NCBI GenBank assembly: GCA_964020085.1
Contig: OZ026598.1
Coordinates: 14,900,930-14,964,929, forward strand
Source: Micromussa lordhowensis
Lineage: Eukaryota > Cnidaria > Anthozoa > Scleractinia > Lobophylliidae
Direction: 5' to 3'
DNA: 64,000 nt
This document shows, piece by piece, positions 1-10,319 of this stretch. The translations under genes were made by a program, and so were the position numbers. Position 1 is the first letter of the stretch, and each line of letters opens with the position of its first letter. Below the pieces are notes generated by a model. That model made no database searches. It was not told the DNA's origin and saw only the letters and a list, made by a program, of their open reading frames with translations.

Positions 1-2
1 CC

Positions 3-878
3 AGAATTTTCAATATGGATGAAACCCCTATGCGATTTGAGCTTCCATCAAGCAGAACCCTTGAATTCAGTGGCAGCAGAACCGTTCCAGTAAAGTCCTG
101 TGGTGCCGAGAAAAGGAGCTTTACCGTGACACTCGCAGTCGCCGCCGATGGCAGCAAATTACCGCCTGCAGTAATCTTCAAAGGTGTGCGCACTCCACGA
201 GACCTCGCTGTTCCAGACTCTGTCCGTGTATCGTTCCACAAGAAGGGCTGGATGGATGAGAAAGGTAAATTATTGTCGTGTTTCTTTCTTTATTTCAAAG
301 TTTGTTATGCTCGGATAACCTTACCTGATTTTTGGAATTGTCGATGTCTTTTTAACCTGGATATTCTGTTATTGATTTCAGGTGTAAAGGAATGGATACG
401 TACCTGTTTGCCGAGGAATCCTGACAATGAACGGTCACTACTTGTTTGGGATTCTTTTAGAGCCCATTTGACGGAGTCCGTGAAAGCAGATCTTCAGCGG
501 CGTAATTTCAACGTGGCAGTAATCCCGGGTGGCCTGACTCCAGTCCTGCAGCCGTTGGACAAATGCCTCAACAAACCATTCAAGGATAACATCAGGCGAC
601 AGTACCTATCCTGGATGATGACTGGCCCCTTTGAATTCACTCCAGCGGGAAAGAAGAAAGCACCATCGAGAAACCTTGTGCTCCGTTGGATAAAGCGGTC
701 GTGGTCAGAAATTCCAGCAGAGATGGTGAGGAAATCGTTTAAAACATGCGGTATCTCGAACGCTCTTGACGGCACCGAAGATGATGAGGTGTACGCTGAC
801 GATATGCCAGAACTAGCTGACGATGATATGGCGATGGAGGACGAGTTCGAAACCGACAGCGAAGAAGATGATGACTGA
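3..878 (+). CDS. pogo/Tigger-type DDE transposase, 5' cut by window edge
   Basis: Cut-and-paste DNA transposase of the DDE_1 (pogo/jerky) family. The frame is open from the window edge, so the DNA-binding N-terminus is missing. Three candidate catalytic aspartates are visible: MDET at 15, WDSFRAH at about 450, and QPLDKCLN at about 553. The aspartate in the third position, DDD rather than DDE, is usual for this family. A 117-bp GT-AG intron (265-381) is a multiple of three and has no stop, so the frame also reads through it unspliced. Removing it joins MDEKG to VKEWI, which fits the family. The C-terminus is very acidic (Asp/Glu tail before the TGA at 876-878). The spliced exons show no frameshift, so the gene may be intact or recently active, or a domesticated copy. 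The product type is secure; its activity is unknown. Confidence 0.85.
   Translation, partial: RIFNMDETPMRFELPSSRTLEFSGSRTVPVKSCGAEKRSFTVTLAVAADGSKLPPAVIFKGVRTPRDLAVPDSVRVSFHKKGWMDEKGKLLSCFFLYFKVCYARITLPDFWNCRCLFNLDILLLISGVKEWIRTCLPRNPDNERSLLVWDSFRAHLTESVKADLQRRNFNVAVIPGGLTPVLQPLDKCLNKPFKDNIRRQYLSWMMTGPFEFTPAGKKKAPSRNLVLRWIKRSWSEIPAEMVRKSFKTCGISNALDGTEDDEVYADDMPELADDDMAMEDEFETDSEEDDD
265..381 (+). other. intron within the pogo-type transposase
   Basis: The donor follows AAAG at 264 and the acceptor ends TTTCAG at 381. The flanking exons join in phase, and the inserted residues are hydrophobic and foreign to the family, which supports an intron over coding sequence. Confidence 0.7.
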
Positions 879-910
879 AAACTTCCTTCGTGAAGTCAAC
901 AAAACAAAAC

Positions 911-926
911 GGCTCCTTTAGGAGCC
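911..926 (+). promoter_or_regulatory. histone-mRNA-like 3' stem-loop after the transposase stop
   Basis: GGCTCCTTTAGGAGCC forms a perfect 6-bp stem with a 4-nt TTTA loop, preceded by an A-rich CAAAAC stretch and followed by ACCAC. This is the layout of the replication-dependent histone 3' processing signal, and it lies 32 nt after the stop codon, within the usual histone spacing. The pair closing the loop is C-G rather than the usual U-A, and no clear purine-rich downstream element is seen. It could be chance or a captured histone tail. Confidence 0.45.
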
Positions 927-934
927 ACCACTTA

Positions 935-940
935 AATAAA
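935..940 (+). terminator. poly(A) signal AATAAA of the transposase gene
   Basis: A canonical AATAAA lies 57 nt after the stop codon and 9 nt after the histone-like hairpin. Confidence 0.5.
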
Positions 941-1239
941 AGTTTATGACCAACTGCAATGATCTTCTTACGCAAACTACCGGTAATTTGTGTTTGTTGA
1001 TAATCGCTCGGCTTATAGCCGAATATAAACATTCAATTGAATCTCTTGCAGCATTAGAAATTTTTTTTTGGCAAAAACATTTGGCTACAAGCCGAACCCC
1101 CTATCTTGTAAAAATTTCACTGGTTTCCAGTTGAATTTGGTGCAAAAATTGATCGGCTTATAGGCGAATAAATACGGTAGTTAAACCACTTTTAAACATG
1201 TTTAACATGTTGGTGTGAACTGAGTATAAGCCTCATTCA

Positions 1240-1665
1240 TTTCTCACACTCCCAGCCACTCCCAAACTTTGGAACTCACTTCCAGCCAATCTAAGATCTG
1301 TTCCATCCTTCATAGTTTTTAAAAATAAGATTAATACTTCACTCATCAAAGAGGCTTTTAATTAAGTTGACTTAACTGGATAATAATGGCACCATTGAGT
1401 GTGTCTTTGTTTTTCTTGAGTTTTTTTCTCTTTGACTTTTACAATGATATTGTAATTTTAAGTAGTAGTAGTTTTCATCTTAAATCATTTTAAACCCTAA
1501 TGGTACAATTATTTACATTTTTGTTCCATTAGAACTTTTCATCTTTTAATTCCTATAATGATATTGTAATTTTAAGTTTTTAATCACAGACATTGTAAAG
1601 TGCAATTGAGCTTTGGAAATGAGCGCTATAAATTTATGTACTATTATTATTATTACTATTATTGG
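1240..1665 (+). mobile_element. 3' end of a CR1/L2-like LINE
   Basis: Only the last 41 codons of ORF2 survive (1240-1365, stop TAA). They carry the non-LTR C-terminal signature LWNSLP, then VPSFIVFKNKIN. An AT-rich 3' UTR follows, containing GCGCTATAAATTTATGTA and ending in a TAT/TTA microsatellite at about 1641-1663. The element is severely 5' truncated, as is typical after incomplete target-primed reverse transcription. Confidence 0.8.
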
Positions 1666-2798
1666 GAGCAACTATTGGAAGTTTTAACAACTGTACTTTC
1701 AACATCCAGGTTACTTCAGGGCAGCTTTGCACCATAGAGCCAAGCAACAGTTCTTAAAAGCACCCAAGGATCGGCAAAAGCAATGGCCAGATAGAATGGA
1801 CATATTTTCCTCTAATGGTTAAACCTTCTTTAGAATTTGAGTGCTGAAAACATTTGAGACATTTTGAGACATTTTGGTTCAAAAAACATTTTGAATTTAC
1901 TTTGAGTAGTTTCGTCCAATTCTTAATTCCATTCAGAAGTTAAACATTTACTCATCAAAAATGTAAACCAATCATATGATTTCTGCACTCATCCAATCAG
2001 GAGGTGCACATGCCATTATTTTAGAATGTAACTGTCTTCCCTTTCAGGTCTTGAAAATAAACAAGTGCAAAGATCATTTTTTGGTGTTTTATCCCATAAA
2101 ATAGATCCTCCATTGATGAAGTTTGTTTGGTTTGGTTTGCAAGCTGGTCTTTGATGATGCTGGTAAATGGGCAAAGGCCTTTGTGTTGTTTCGTTGCCCG
2201 CTTGCCATCACGTACGTTTGTAATACTTGCAATGTCCAGTCAGCACTATGACAAGTAAGTCTTGATTCATTAACATACTTTCAACTGAAATTTTCTGCTC
2301 CCTCTTTAGTTTGAAATTTAACCAGAAAGAGACTGGAACTTTGTTAAAACATCAGTTTTACACACACTCAGCTCTTTCTCTGACTCCATATGCTGATGAC
2401 TATTGACTCGTGGCAAATTACCAACTCCATGGGGATCTCTAACCGCTCCTCCTCAAACATAATACAGTGGAATCCCGATTTCTCGAACCCTCAATATGTC
2501 GAACCAAGCCTTGTTTCCCTTGGATTTGCTTCACTCGAGCTCTATAATTTTACCCCCGATTTCTCGCACCCTCGATTTCTCGAGACTCCAGATACCTCGA
2601 ACCAATTTTTTCTCCCATGGGACAAATTGACCCTCAATAACTCAAACCTGCAAAAATTTCGAAACAATGTAGTGTAGATGTCAATTATATCCACGAAGTT
2701 TTCTCATATTTTAATCACAAAACAAGCAAGCCACAAATCTGTCATCAGTCTGAAAGGCACAATGACTGCTTCGGATTACAGAACAAAAGTTCCCTCAT

Positions 2799-3202
2799 TT
2801 AATTGTTTTTCTGAAGCTGTAGCCGCAATACATCGATAAACTTCATTGCCCCCTTGAAGTGAAGAGTGCGAGGTACTTGCATGTCTTCACCATCCCCAAG
2901 GTTAACAGCTTTGCCTTTCACTATAGTAGTACATGAACCTTTCTCATCGGCCCTCAAAAAGTCTTTGCAAAGGCTGTCTTTGCAAAGCGTCCAGTTCTAC
3001 CCTTCTTCAAATGTCCAACAATTTCATCACCGAGCATTACGCGAGCTGCATATTTGTCCACCACATTTTTTGGTTCCGGGATGGCTTTGAGCGCTTGTTC
3101 CACTGTAGGTGTCCAGATTTCTTCGTATTCATGATATCCTTTGATGTAGGAGTCCATTTCGAATGAAGACAACAAATTGGTTCTTTCGCGATGAGTAGGC
3201 AT
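2799..3202 (-). pseudogene. HIRAN-like domain protein fragment inside the Tigger element
   Basis: The upstream part (3202 to about 2956) reads GYHEYEEIW, then AIPEPKNVVDKYAARV and EIVGHLKKG. This fits the HIRAN pattern of a glycine-rich start, an REP/N-DKYA-V core and a VGHL turn; HIRAN domains bind DNA ends in several repair and remodelling proteins. A frameshift at about 2955-2985, where TTTGCAAAG occurs twice, moves the frame to FLRADEKGSC, KGKAVNLGDGE and LHFKGAMKF, ending TAA at 2799-2801. MDSYIKGY at about 3158 is a likely natural start. The frame lies between the left TIR and the transposase, transcribed away from it. The HIRAN label is from pattern memory and is moderate. Confidence 0.5.
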
Positions 3203-3790
3203 GACAGTGCTGTCAGTACTGTCGCTTATTTGAGAACTGATAAAAGGAACAGCAAACGTGCCTTTCCATTGGGAATGGCTGCTGCAAATGCACTAGGCAA
3301 AAAACTTCCTGGTGTTTCTCTGGAATGCGGAATATTCCATGCAGATATAGAGCACAAAAAAAGCTGGATGGATAGCATCCTTTTTGAGGAGTGGATTAGA
3401 GTACTGGACAGCAAGTTTGAAAGAGAAGGCAGAAAAATTGTGTTTATTGTGGACAACTGTCCAGCTCACCAATGTGTAAAGGATCTGAAAGCTATTAATT
3501 TCGTGTTTCTCCTGCCTAGTACCACATCCAAGACGCAACCCATGGACCAGGGCGTAATAGGAGCTCTCAAAGGTCATTACAGATCAAAAGCTGCACAAAT
3601 GTAAATAACTGCAATTGAAAACAACAGGCCAATCCCAAACATCATCATCCTTATCACTATGGATAAGCTTGTTGCAGCATGGGGCAAAGTTACGCCAGGA
3701 ACCATCAACAACTGCTTCAGAGCAGCCGGGATCTCACATCAGTCCCAAGAAAGCGCACTTTCCGATGATGACGATCCATTCCAGGCCTGT
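3191..3790 (+). pseudogene. Tigger transposase, middle part (decayed)
   Basis: The frame carries KKSWMDSILFEEW, VDNCPAH (second catalytic Asp) and TQPMDQGVI (third Asp), then MDKLVAAWGKV and INNCFRAAGIS. These are landmarks of a Tigger DDE_1 transposase. The DNA-binding domain and first Asp are absent. A block at about 3312-3357 reads CFSGMRNIPCRYRAQ only in the next frame, so two compensating indels surround it. An in-frame TAA lies at 3602-3604 just after KAAQM. The frame breaks at 3782, where the hAT element entered after DDDDPF. Confidence 0.85.
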
Positions 3791-6168
3791 AGGGAGGGGG
3801 GTTGTGATGGGTGCACCCCCAGGTCAGGGAAGAGTTCCTCGCGTTTCTCCATCTTCCAAGGATAACTGGTAAAGTCATAGCAGATAAAATTACCACCACC
3901 CTTCATGATATGGGCCTGGAGATTGCAAACATCAGGGGACAGGACAATGTGGGGGTGCAGCGCCGGATAAGGCAACAATCGCCAAACGCTGTGTATGTTC
4001 ACTGTAGTGGTCACTGCTTGAATCTAGTGATTTTACATAGCTGTGCACTGCCGAACATCAGGAATGCCATTGACAAACTGAAGCAGTGCAGCTTGTATTT
4101 TCTTGGCAGTCCAAAGCGTGAAGGTAAGCCAAGTTACTTTTATGGGTACATGTATGTTATATATTTTTAAAACTATTAGTATAAACTTGCTATAAGTATT
4201 GTAAAAACAATCCACTAAAAACGTTTCATTGACAGGTTTTCTACAGTCCATCATAACAAAGGAGTTGCCAGAGTCTACAAGACGCAAGGGCCTGATAGAC
4301 ATGTGGAGAACAAGATGGGCAGCACGACATACTGCGTACACACACTTCTACCAGGCTCACCTCTACATCATCACCGCCCTGGAAAACATTGCGTATGGTG
4401 CAAATCGGGAGTTATGTGGCGAGGATTATCAAGATGCTGTGTGGGATCCGAAGAGCAAGGGTGACGCCATAGCGATGTTGGGGAGTCTAACGTCTTTCGA
4501 CTTTATAGTATCATTCCTTGTGTTGTACGAGTTCTTGTCCCACATGTCAGGCATAACAGTGAAACTACAGGGCCAATCAGTTGACATAATCAAGGCATAT
4601 CAGGAGGTACTGGAAATAGTTTTATACAATAACATTTATTGTTTAAGTACCGTTCTAGAGATGTATCACAACTAATGGATTCAAATACAAAAGTACATAC
4701 GTGGCAAGACCAGTAATATAAAAACATGCCAAGACCGTCACATTTTAAGACAGAGACATCATTATGGAAAAAATAAAAATGAAATATATAAAAAAAAATT
4801 ATGTTTTGTAGATCGCAGATGTTAAAAAGACTTATGAAGTCATTGCCTCGAAGATGGAGGAAAAGTTTGCGCATATTTATCAGCACGCCGTCAGAGTGGC
4901 TTCTGCTCTAAATGTTCAGCCTTCTATGCCAAGAGCTGTGGGGCGCCAGACCAATCGTGACAACGCCCCAGCTACCAATCCTGAGGAGTATTATCGAAGG
5001 AACGTGGCTATGCCACTAATTAACCACATCAACGTCCAACTGGATGGGCAGTTTTCTGGTAATGAGTTGAAAAGTAAAACTGTTGTCTCTTTGAGTAAAA
5101 TTTTACACATTGCTGTTCAGGTTTTTGTGGTAAAAGGAGCAATAACATTAACATTTCTTTTTTGAAGTCTTTAATTCATGTCGGATTTAAAGGGTGTCAA
5201 TTGTTATTCTTTTCCTATAAACAGATTTGTCTATACTGGCATCTAGTCTTCTTGGTCTGGTGCCTTCAGTCCTGTGTGAGAGAGATCTTCCGAACGTGGA
5301 TGACCTCATCGAGGCATACAAAGATGATCTTCCGTCCGCTGAGTTATTAGACCAAGAACTGCTTCGCTGGAAGATCAGGTAGAAATGTATTCTTAGTACG
5401 TGCAATACTTAATTTGTACTGGTGTACAATTCGTAATCATATTTGTTTCTTAATTTAGATACAGCTCAAAACCAAATGAGGAGAGACCCAGCACCGCTGC
5501 GAAAGACTTGAAGGAGTGCGATGAAGACATGTATCCCAATTTTACGTCCTGCTAAAGATTTGCTGTACCATCCCAGCCACTAGCTGTGAATGCGAACAAA
5601 GCGCAAGTGCTCTTAGACGGCTACACACTTTTAACAGAGCCAGTATGACACAAGAGAGGCTCTCTTCTCTGGCCCTTATGCACATCCACTATCTGACAGA
5701 CATTGATCTGGACATAGTAGTTGATCTGTTTGCCAAGATGCACCCAAGGAGGCTTGAGCTTGGCACACTTCTGAAAGATCGTGATGATCAGCAGCCAGCC
5801 GAGTGAACAATACGGATTTACAACTTTATTTCTATTTTTGTTATTTTTAAATAGTGACATTGGCATTGTTATTCTCTACATTGTAAAATACATACGTAAA
5901 GCATTCTCTTTGCCAAAAAAAAATCAATTTTGAAGTTCAAAATTTGACAAATATCCACGTTTTTAGGTTCGCTTTTAGCGACCTATATTGCTATCATACT
6001 GACCTTCAAAACGCACGAAATGCAGTCTCAGACAACTCAATTTTCAAAATTTCCCGGGGGGGGGGGGCATGCCCCCGGACCCCCCTAGTAAAGAGCGCCT
6101 TTGGCGCTCGTTGGTCCGTATAATCAACTGATCGCACCCACCGGTAAAAAATCCTGGCTACAGGCCTG
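3782..6168 (+). mobile_element. hAT-type transposon nested in the Tigger transposase gene
   Basis: The ends are CAGGCCTGTAG (3782-3792) and CTACAGGCCTG (6158-6168), an 11-bp perfect inverted repeat. CATTC is duplicated immediately outside (3777-3781 and 6169-6173). Removing the element and one CATTC restores an open Tigger frame across the site (DDDDPF then KTELN), which fixes the boundaries. Most hAT elements make 8-bp duplications; a 5-bp duplication matches a minority group (hAT5) as I recall it. Confidence 0.88.
3811..5806 (+). pseudogene. hAT transposase, ZMYM1-like, five exons, frameshifted
   Basis: Exons are 3811-4123, 4236-4606, 4812-5058, 5225-5378 and 5459-5806. All four introns are GT-AG and phase-consistent. 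The protein starts VREEFLAFLHL and continues HCSGHCLNLVI, RWAARHTAYTHFYQAH and LPNVDDLIEAYKDDL. It ends in the hAT dimerisation region TSCECEQSASALRRLH, RLSSLALMHIHY and HPRRLELG. This is the DUF4371/ZMYM1 type of hAT transposase. The N-terminal zinc finger is absent. About ten residues expected after IANIRGQ, which include a catalytic Asp, are deleted. A one-base deletion at about 5536-5540 shifts the frame before the last block. It is not functional as read. Confidence 0.8.
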
Positions 6169-6549
6169 CATTCAAGACTGAACTGAACTTGCACTGGAAA
6201 TGTAACAGCTGGCATTGTTGTGGAATGTGATGACGATGCAGCTACTTTTGAAGCTGATCCCCTAACTGATGAGGATATACTATCAGAGTTTAACCACTCG
6301 GCAGATGCAAATGAAGAGGAAGAAGAAGGCTAGGATGAGACTGTCATTGTTGACGAACCACCAAAACCACCAACAAAGTGTAAATTGCGCCATGCAATCG
6401 GTGTGCTTAACACATTCAGCTTTTTTGCTGATGATGCGAACCTCGATAATCTGCGCAAAAGTACCAGGAACACTTCTCAAATCATAGACCAAAGTTTCTT
6501 GAATGCAAAGAGGCAGCAAGTTATTAAAAAACTATTTCAGCTAAATTGA
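6169..6549 (+). pseudogene. Tigger transposase, C-terminal part beyond the hAT insertion
   Basis: The frame resumes after the duplicated CATTC with KTELNLHWK, shifts near 6193, then reads VVECDDDAATF, ADPLTDEDILSEF, DEPPKPPTKCKLRHA, FSFFADDANLD and IDQSFLNAKRQQVIKKLF. It ends TGA at 6547-6549. One in-frame TAG follows the glutamate run near 6332. AATAAA at 6621-6626 is the probable poly(A) signal. This acidic tail with a final basic stretch is typical of Tigger C-termini. Confidence 0.82.
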
Positions 6550-7939
6550 GTGAGCACTATATACAGACTCTACACACGTGTTCTGTTCCGTTTTTGTTTT
6601 TTAAGTATGTTTTGTTTGTAAATAAAGGTCAAGATCCACATTAAAAAGGATGTATTTTTGTTAAAATTTGAACACTCACTCGTGGCCAAACAATATCCGG
6701 CCAATTAAGCATAATTTGATGCCACCTTCGATTTCTGGAACTCCCCAATTTCTCGAACCAATTTGCGTTTCCCCTGGAGGTTCCAGAAATCGGGATTCCA
6801 CTGTAGATTGAAAGTTCTCGCCTTTCCTGCTTTTCGGCCAATAGTATTTCACTTTTCTCAGGCAAAGTAGAAAAAAAGATCAAGGCAGGATCACTTTCTT
6901 GAGCTTCTTCACCAGACTCCACCCCGCCGGATCGCTTCGCTCTTCGCCGCACGCGCGTATGACTCAAGCTAGCCCAGCATCTGTTCGCAGCATTATACTT
7001 ACAATCTGTAACCTATAGTTTATAGTTATACCAATGTCAATCGTAAAAATGTGTATAGCATAAGGTCAGGGGCGTCTCGTATAAGATAAACAAGCAAAAC
7101 GACCTTTACACGGACGCTCGAAAAAAGTTTCATTGTCAGCTGTTGTTACTTGTCAGCGTGTTGTTTACTTCTAATGAAGCACCCCGTCATTCTCTGAGCA
7201 GCTTCGTTAATCATATCCAGCAACAAGATCTCCAAGAAGACCTTGCATTTTATCAACGACAACATTAAGCCCCCAATGGATAAAACGCCCGAAAACTCGA
7301 GCAGGCATGCATGGCAGGTCTCACGAGGCGAAATTTCACTGCATCCGCGCTAAAGGGTGACATAGCCTATTGTCAAAATTTACGCGACACACAAAATTTT
7401 AGCTGCATTCATGACGTAAATTTGCAAAACTCATAGCACCACACAGAATACCACAAAAACATCACTTACCTCATTGTCCGAAACGCTGCTAGCCTGCACC
7501 ATTTACAAGCTCGTCAGCAATTGGTTGTTGGGAGTTTGCGGTGGTCACGGTGGTTAACCAATCGCCATGGGTGGAATACGTCACGTCGGACTAGAGATGA
7601 TGATTTCTCCTCGATCGAGTAAGAGATTTTAATAAACTTTAAATTGAAATATCGTTTAGTTTCCTTTATTCTTCGATCGTGTGATTGTGAAGGCACGCCG
7701 AGGTTCGTGTGTTGTTCTTATTAGGTGTCTATTGATGGTCTTGCCAGTAATTTGGTAGTTTGGTTTGGTTAGTTTTCTTTGATTGAAGAGTGGCAATGAG
7801 TAACAGAGGTCGTGGTAATTGTCCTCGTTGGAGTGAAGGCTACTCCAACCAGCGAAACCGCCTTCTTGTCCGAAATGTTGCTACGAACTTGGGGGAAAAT
7901 TTCAACCAAAGAAAGTAAAATCCAACAGCGCTCCGATAG

Positions 7940-8725
7940 TTGAAGTTTGCCATGGGTTGTTTTCTTGCCGGACAACTGGCCGAGATGATCGGTGTTTCGT
8001 TACTAATTTGGCTTTGCACCAGAGAAGACTGCAAGGTGTCTAGGTCCATTCATGCAAACACTGGTCTGCTCAAAGAGTATCAGTGCGAGCACATTGAGTT
8101 GGCGAAGAATTACCCTAATGCGAGCCCTTTGCGTGTGTTTACGCCTGTCTTGGACGCGTATCCTTGTAGTGATTCCATTCGTCTGGAATTATCGGGAATC
8201 ATAGAGTCCCTTCCATCGAACACGCCATCGGTTGTCCAAGTGTCGGAGCAGACTGCCTTCGGATCGGCCACTGCTAGCAACCAACTTGGATCAAAATGTC
8301 GGAGACTGGAAATGATGCATCGCGTCAACCTCGCCCAGAATCCTCTTCTACCCGCGCCGAGAGAGGGGAGAGAGGGTCGGAGCAGGGCTAACCTGAGATC
8401 AGGCGGGTTTTCTTTTTGGAAAGAAGAAGGGAAAAGGCACTTATATATGGGCCTCATAGAGTTGGAGCTTATCCTGGTTTACAACGCGACTAAGAGCATT
8501 TCTACTTCTCCCTGGATGGGATACCAGTCCATTGCGGGGTTACCCCCCAACAATAAATTCACCCGTATCCAGTTCATTACACCCATTCACTGGATAAATC
8601 ACTACCAATGGATAGCAGTGGCGGATCCAGACCTTGAGCTAAGAGGGGGGGGAGGGCCGGTCTTGATTTACTTGCCATGGCGGCCATTTTCCCTTCAGTC
8701 ATTTCTTCTTTTTTACCCAAAATAA
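7940..8725 (+). CDS. unrecognised open reading frame
   Basis: The frame has 261 codons starting MKFAMGCFLAGQL. Residues 1-130 (to about 8330) have ordinary amino-acid composition. The part after about 8430 is SINE sequence (SPWMGYQSIAGLPP) and glycine-rich MITE sequence, so the real coding part, if any, is shorter. I recognise no domain. It could be a host exon, a decayed element or chance. Confidence 0.2.
   Translation: MKFAMGCFLAGQLAEMIGVSLLIWLCTREDCKVSRSIHANTGLLKEYQCEHIELAKNYPNASPLRVFTPVLDAYPCSDSIRLELSGIIESLPSNTPSVVQVSEQTAFGSATASNQLGSKCRRLEMMHRVNLAQNPLLPAPREGREGRSRANLRSGGFSFWKEEGKRHLYMGLIELELILVYNATKSISTSPWMGYQSIAGLPPNNKFTRIQFITPIHWINHYQWIAVADPDLELRGGGGPVLIYLPWRPFSLQSFLLFYPK
8447..8590 (-). 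repeat. fragment of a tRNA-derived SINE family
   Basis: It contains CCTGGATGGGATACCAGTCC and GGGGTTACCCCCCAACAATAA, matching the middle of the fuller copies at 20316-20612 and 33009-33285. The tRNA-like head is not present. Confidence 0.6.
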
Positions 8726-8752
8726 GGGTGGGCCTGGGACCCGGGCCCCTCC
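8617..8752. repeat. hAT-like MITE end or fragment
   Basis: It begins CAGTGGCGGATCCAGA with a following G-run and ends in a CCCGGGCCCC-rich segment. CAGTGGCGGATC is a recurrent hAT-type terminus in metazoan genomes (from memory). No clean matching right end is seen. Confidence 0.35.
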
Positions 8753-9573
8753 CATAGTGCAGTGCAGTTTTGTTATTAACTATTTATAAGGTGTGATGAT
8801 TTTATACACTGGATAGTAAAATTGTCATTAGGGGTAGCAGTAATATATATTGCCAGTCGGCCAAAAAACTGAGAAAAGATAATAATACCATGACTTTCCT
8901 CTTCTTTGACTCTTAAATATTGTTTGGTGTTTCTTCTTTCCATTTTATAGCCTCAGTTCTTGTTCAGCACACAGAATTTGGGGTTTCTCATCACCTGGCA
9001 CCAGGTTCAAACCAGATTTGACTTGTGGTAGATCACCTCTAAAATGGCCAAAATGGCCAGGATTTAAAACCCCTGTATAAACGACTATCCAGGCCTAAGA
9101 ATGTTAATTAAAAATACACCCTTGACCAATAAAATATGCTTTAAAAAATGTTCCTACAGTTCAAGTCACTAAATGCAATGTCAAGAGGTAGGGAAAATCT
9201 CTTCCTCTCTATGTATTTTATTGAGGTTAAAAATCATCCAAAGAAATTCATCTAACGTTACTACGTTTAAGTTTTAACTCCCTCAATATTTTTGTGGTTA
9301 CTGGCTTTAGTAAGTAAAATAGTCTGTACGTGACTTTTCGGAAGCTTTTGGAGCAATCTCACGAAGTGATGTCGAAAACACCTCGAGATTTACTCAAGTT
9401 CTTTTAATTGATTTTTAAAACCTTTAAAACAAGAGTTTTACTGAAAATAACTGCTTTTTGCTGCTTAGAATTGTTATGTTTTCATTGAATATCACATTTC
9501 GAGTAAAACAATTTCGAGTTAAGCAGAAACATGGCACTACTGTTGACTTGTGCGCATGCTTATGTCAAGTTAA

Positions 9574-9754
9574 GGTTGGTTTTCACTCGCGCATAGGCAT
9601 GAACATAAGCTGGACATACACAGACACAGTAAGATGTTGATAATTAGCACCTTTTGTTGGAAATTTTCCAAACAAAAGATGCTAATTATCAACATCATAC
9701 TGCTTCTGCGTATATCGGCTGGTGCTTATGCCTATGCTCAAGTGAAAACCAACG
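9574..9754. mobile_element. TTAA-flanked MITE (181 bp)
   Basis: The ends GGTTGGTTTTCACT and AGTGAAAACCAACG are inverted, with extended similarity (GCATAGGCAT inside both). TTAA flanks both sides (9570-9573, 9755-9758), as for piggyBac or Kolobok elements. The centre is a tight hairpin at about 9632-9697 around GATAATTAGCA. Confidence 0.7.
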
Positions 9755-9768
9755 TTAAGAACGCTCAA

Positions 9769-9826
9769 CCTCGTTCCCAGGATCTCTCTCCAAGTGAGGC
9801 AGAGGAGAGAGAGCCTGGGAACGAGG
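9769..9826. repeat. 58-bp palindromic mini-element
   Basis: CCTCGTTCCCAGG and TCTCTC on the left (9769-9790) pair with GAGAGA and CCTGGGAACGAGG on the right (9805-9826), with a 14-nt loop. It begins 10 bp after the TTAA of the preceding MITE. Confidence 0.7.
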
Positions 9827-9862
9827 CTAAAGAATGCCCTGCTGTAAGCACAGGCATTTAAG

Positions 9863-10268
9863 CATTGCCTGATTTCATACTGTGAAGGACTAGGTACGAG
9901 TCTGTAAATTATGGGATTAGCAACTATTGATCCACATAGTCAGAAAGAGCACACCAAGATTCACAAAATCCCTAAGTTTGGTGTTAATCGGGCTAGTTTT
10001 CACTGAGATATAGGCATTTAATAACGTAAAAAATTTACAAAGAAATGGATTGAAATCTGGACAAATCCAAATGTCCGGATTTGTCTGGATTTCAATACAT
10101 TTCTTTGTAAATTTGTTTACGTTTTTAAATGCCTCTATCTCAGTGAAAACTAGCCCAATTAATACCAAACTTGGGGAATTTGTGAATCTCAGTGTGCTCT
10201 TTTTGACTATGTGAATCAATAGTTGCTAATCCCATAATTCACAGACTCGGTATGGAAATCAGGCAATG
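9863..10268. repeat. 406-bp foldback with arms of about 195 bp
   Basis: The outer ends CATTGCCTGATTTC and GAAATCAGGCAATG pair, as do inner blocks such as ATGGGATTAGCAAC with GTTGCTAATCCCAT. The centre is around CAAATGTCCGGATTTG at about 10070. Arm identity is high but not perfect. Confidence 0.75.
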
Positions 10269-10319
10269 AGCATCAGTACTGCATCGCGGAGGTATGCAAC
10301 CGAAGGCAATTATTCATTC

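Larger units (their letters stand above)
2465..6803 (+). mobile_element. Tigger-like (pogo) DNA transposon with nested insertions
   Basis: The 19-bp terminal inverted repeats are perfect: CAGTGGAATCCCGATTTCT at 2465-2483 and its complement at 6785-6803. A further GAACC matches after one mismatch. TA flanks both sides (2463-2464, 6804-6805), the Tc1/mariner target duplication. The element holds plus-strand transposase fragments (3191-3790 and 6169-6549), a minus-strand HIRAN-like frame (2799-3202) and a complete hAT element (3782-6168). It cannot be autonomous. Confidence 0.92.
6804..9569. other. stretch without a recognised gene, some repeat fragments
   Basis: I see no recognisable gene here. 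A 261-codon frame (7940-8725) and a 40-codon frame (7796-7918) are open but unrecognised; the first runs into repeat sequence after about 8430. The rest is AT-rich, with a SINE fragment (8447-8590) and a CAGTGGCGGATCC-type MITE end at about 8617. Confidence 0.5.
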
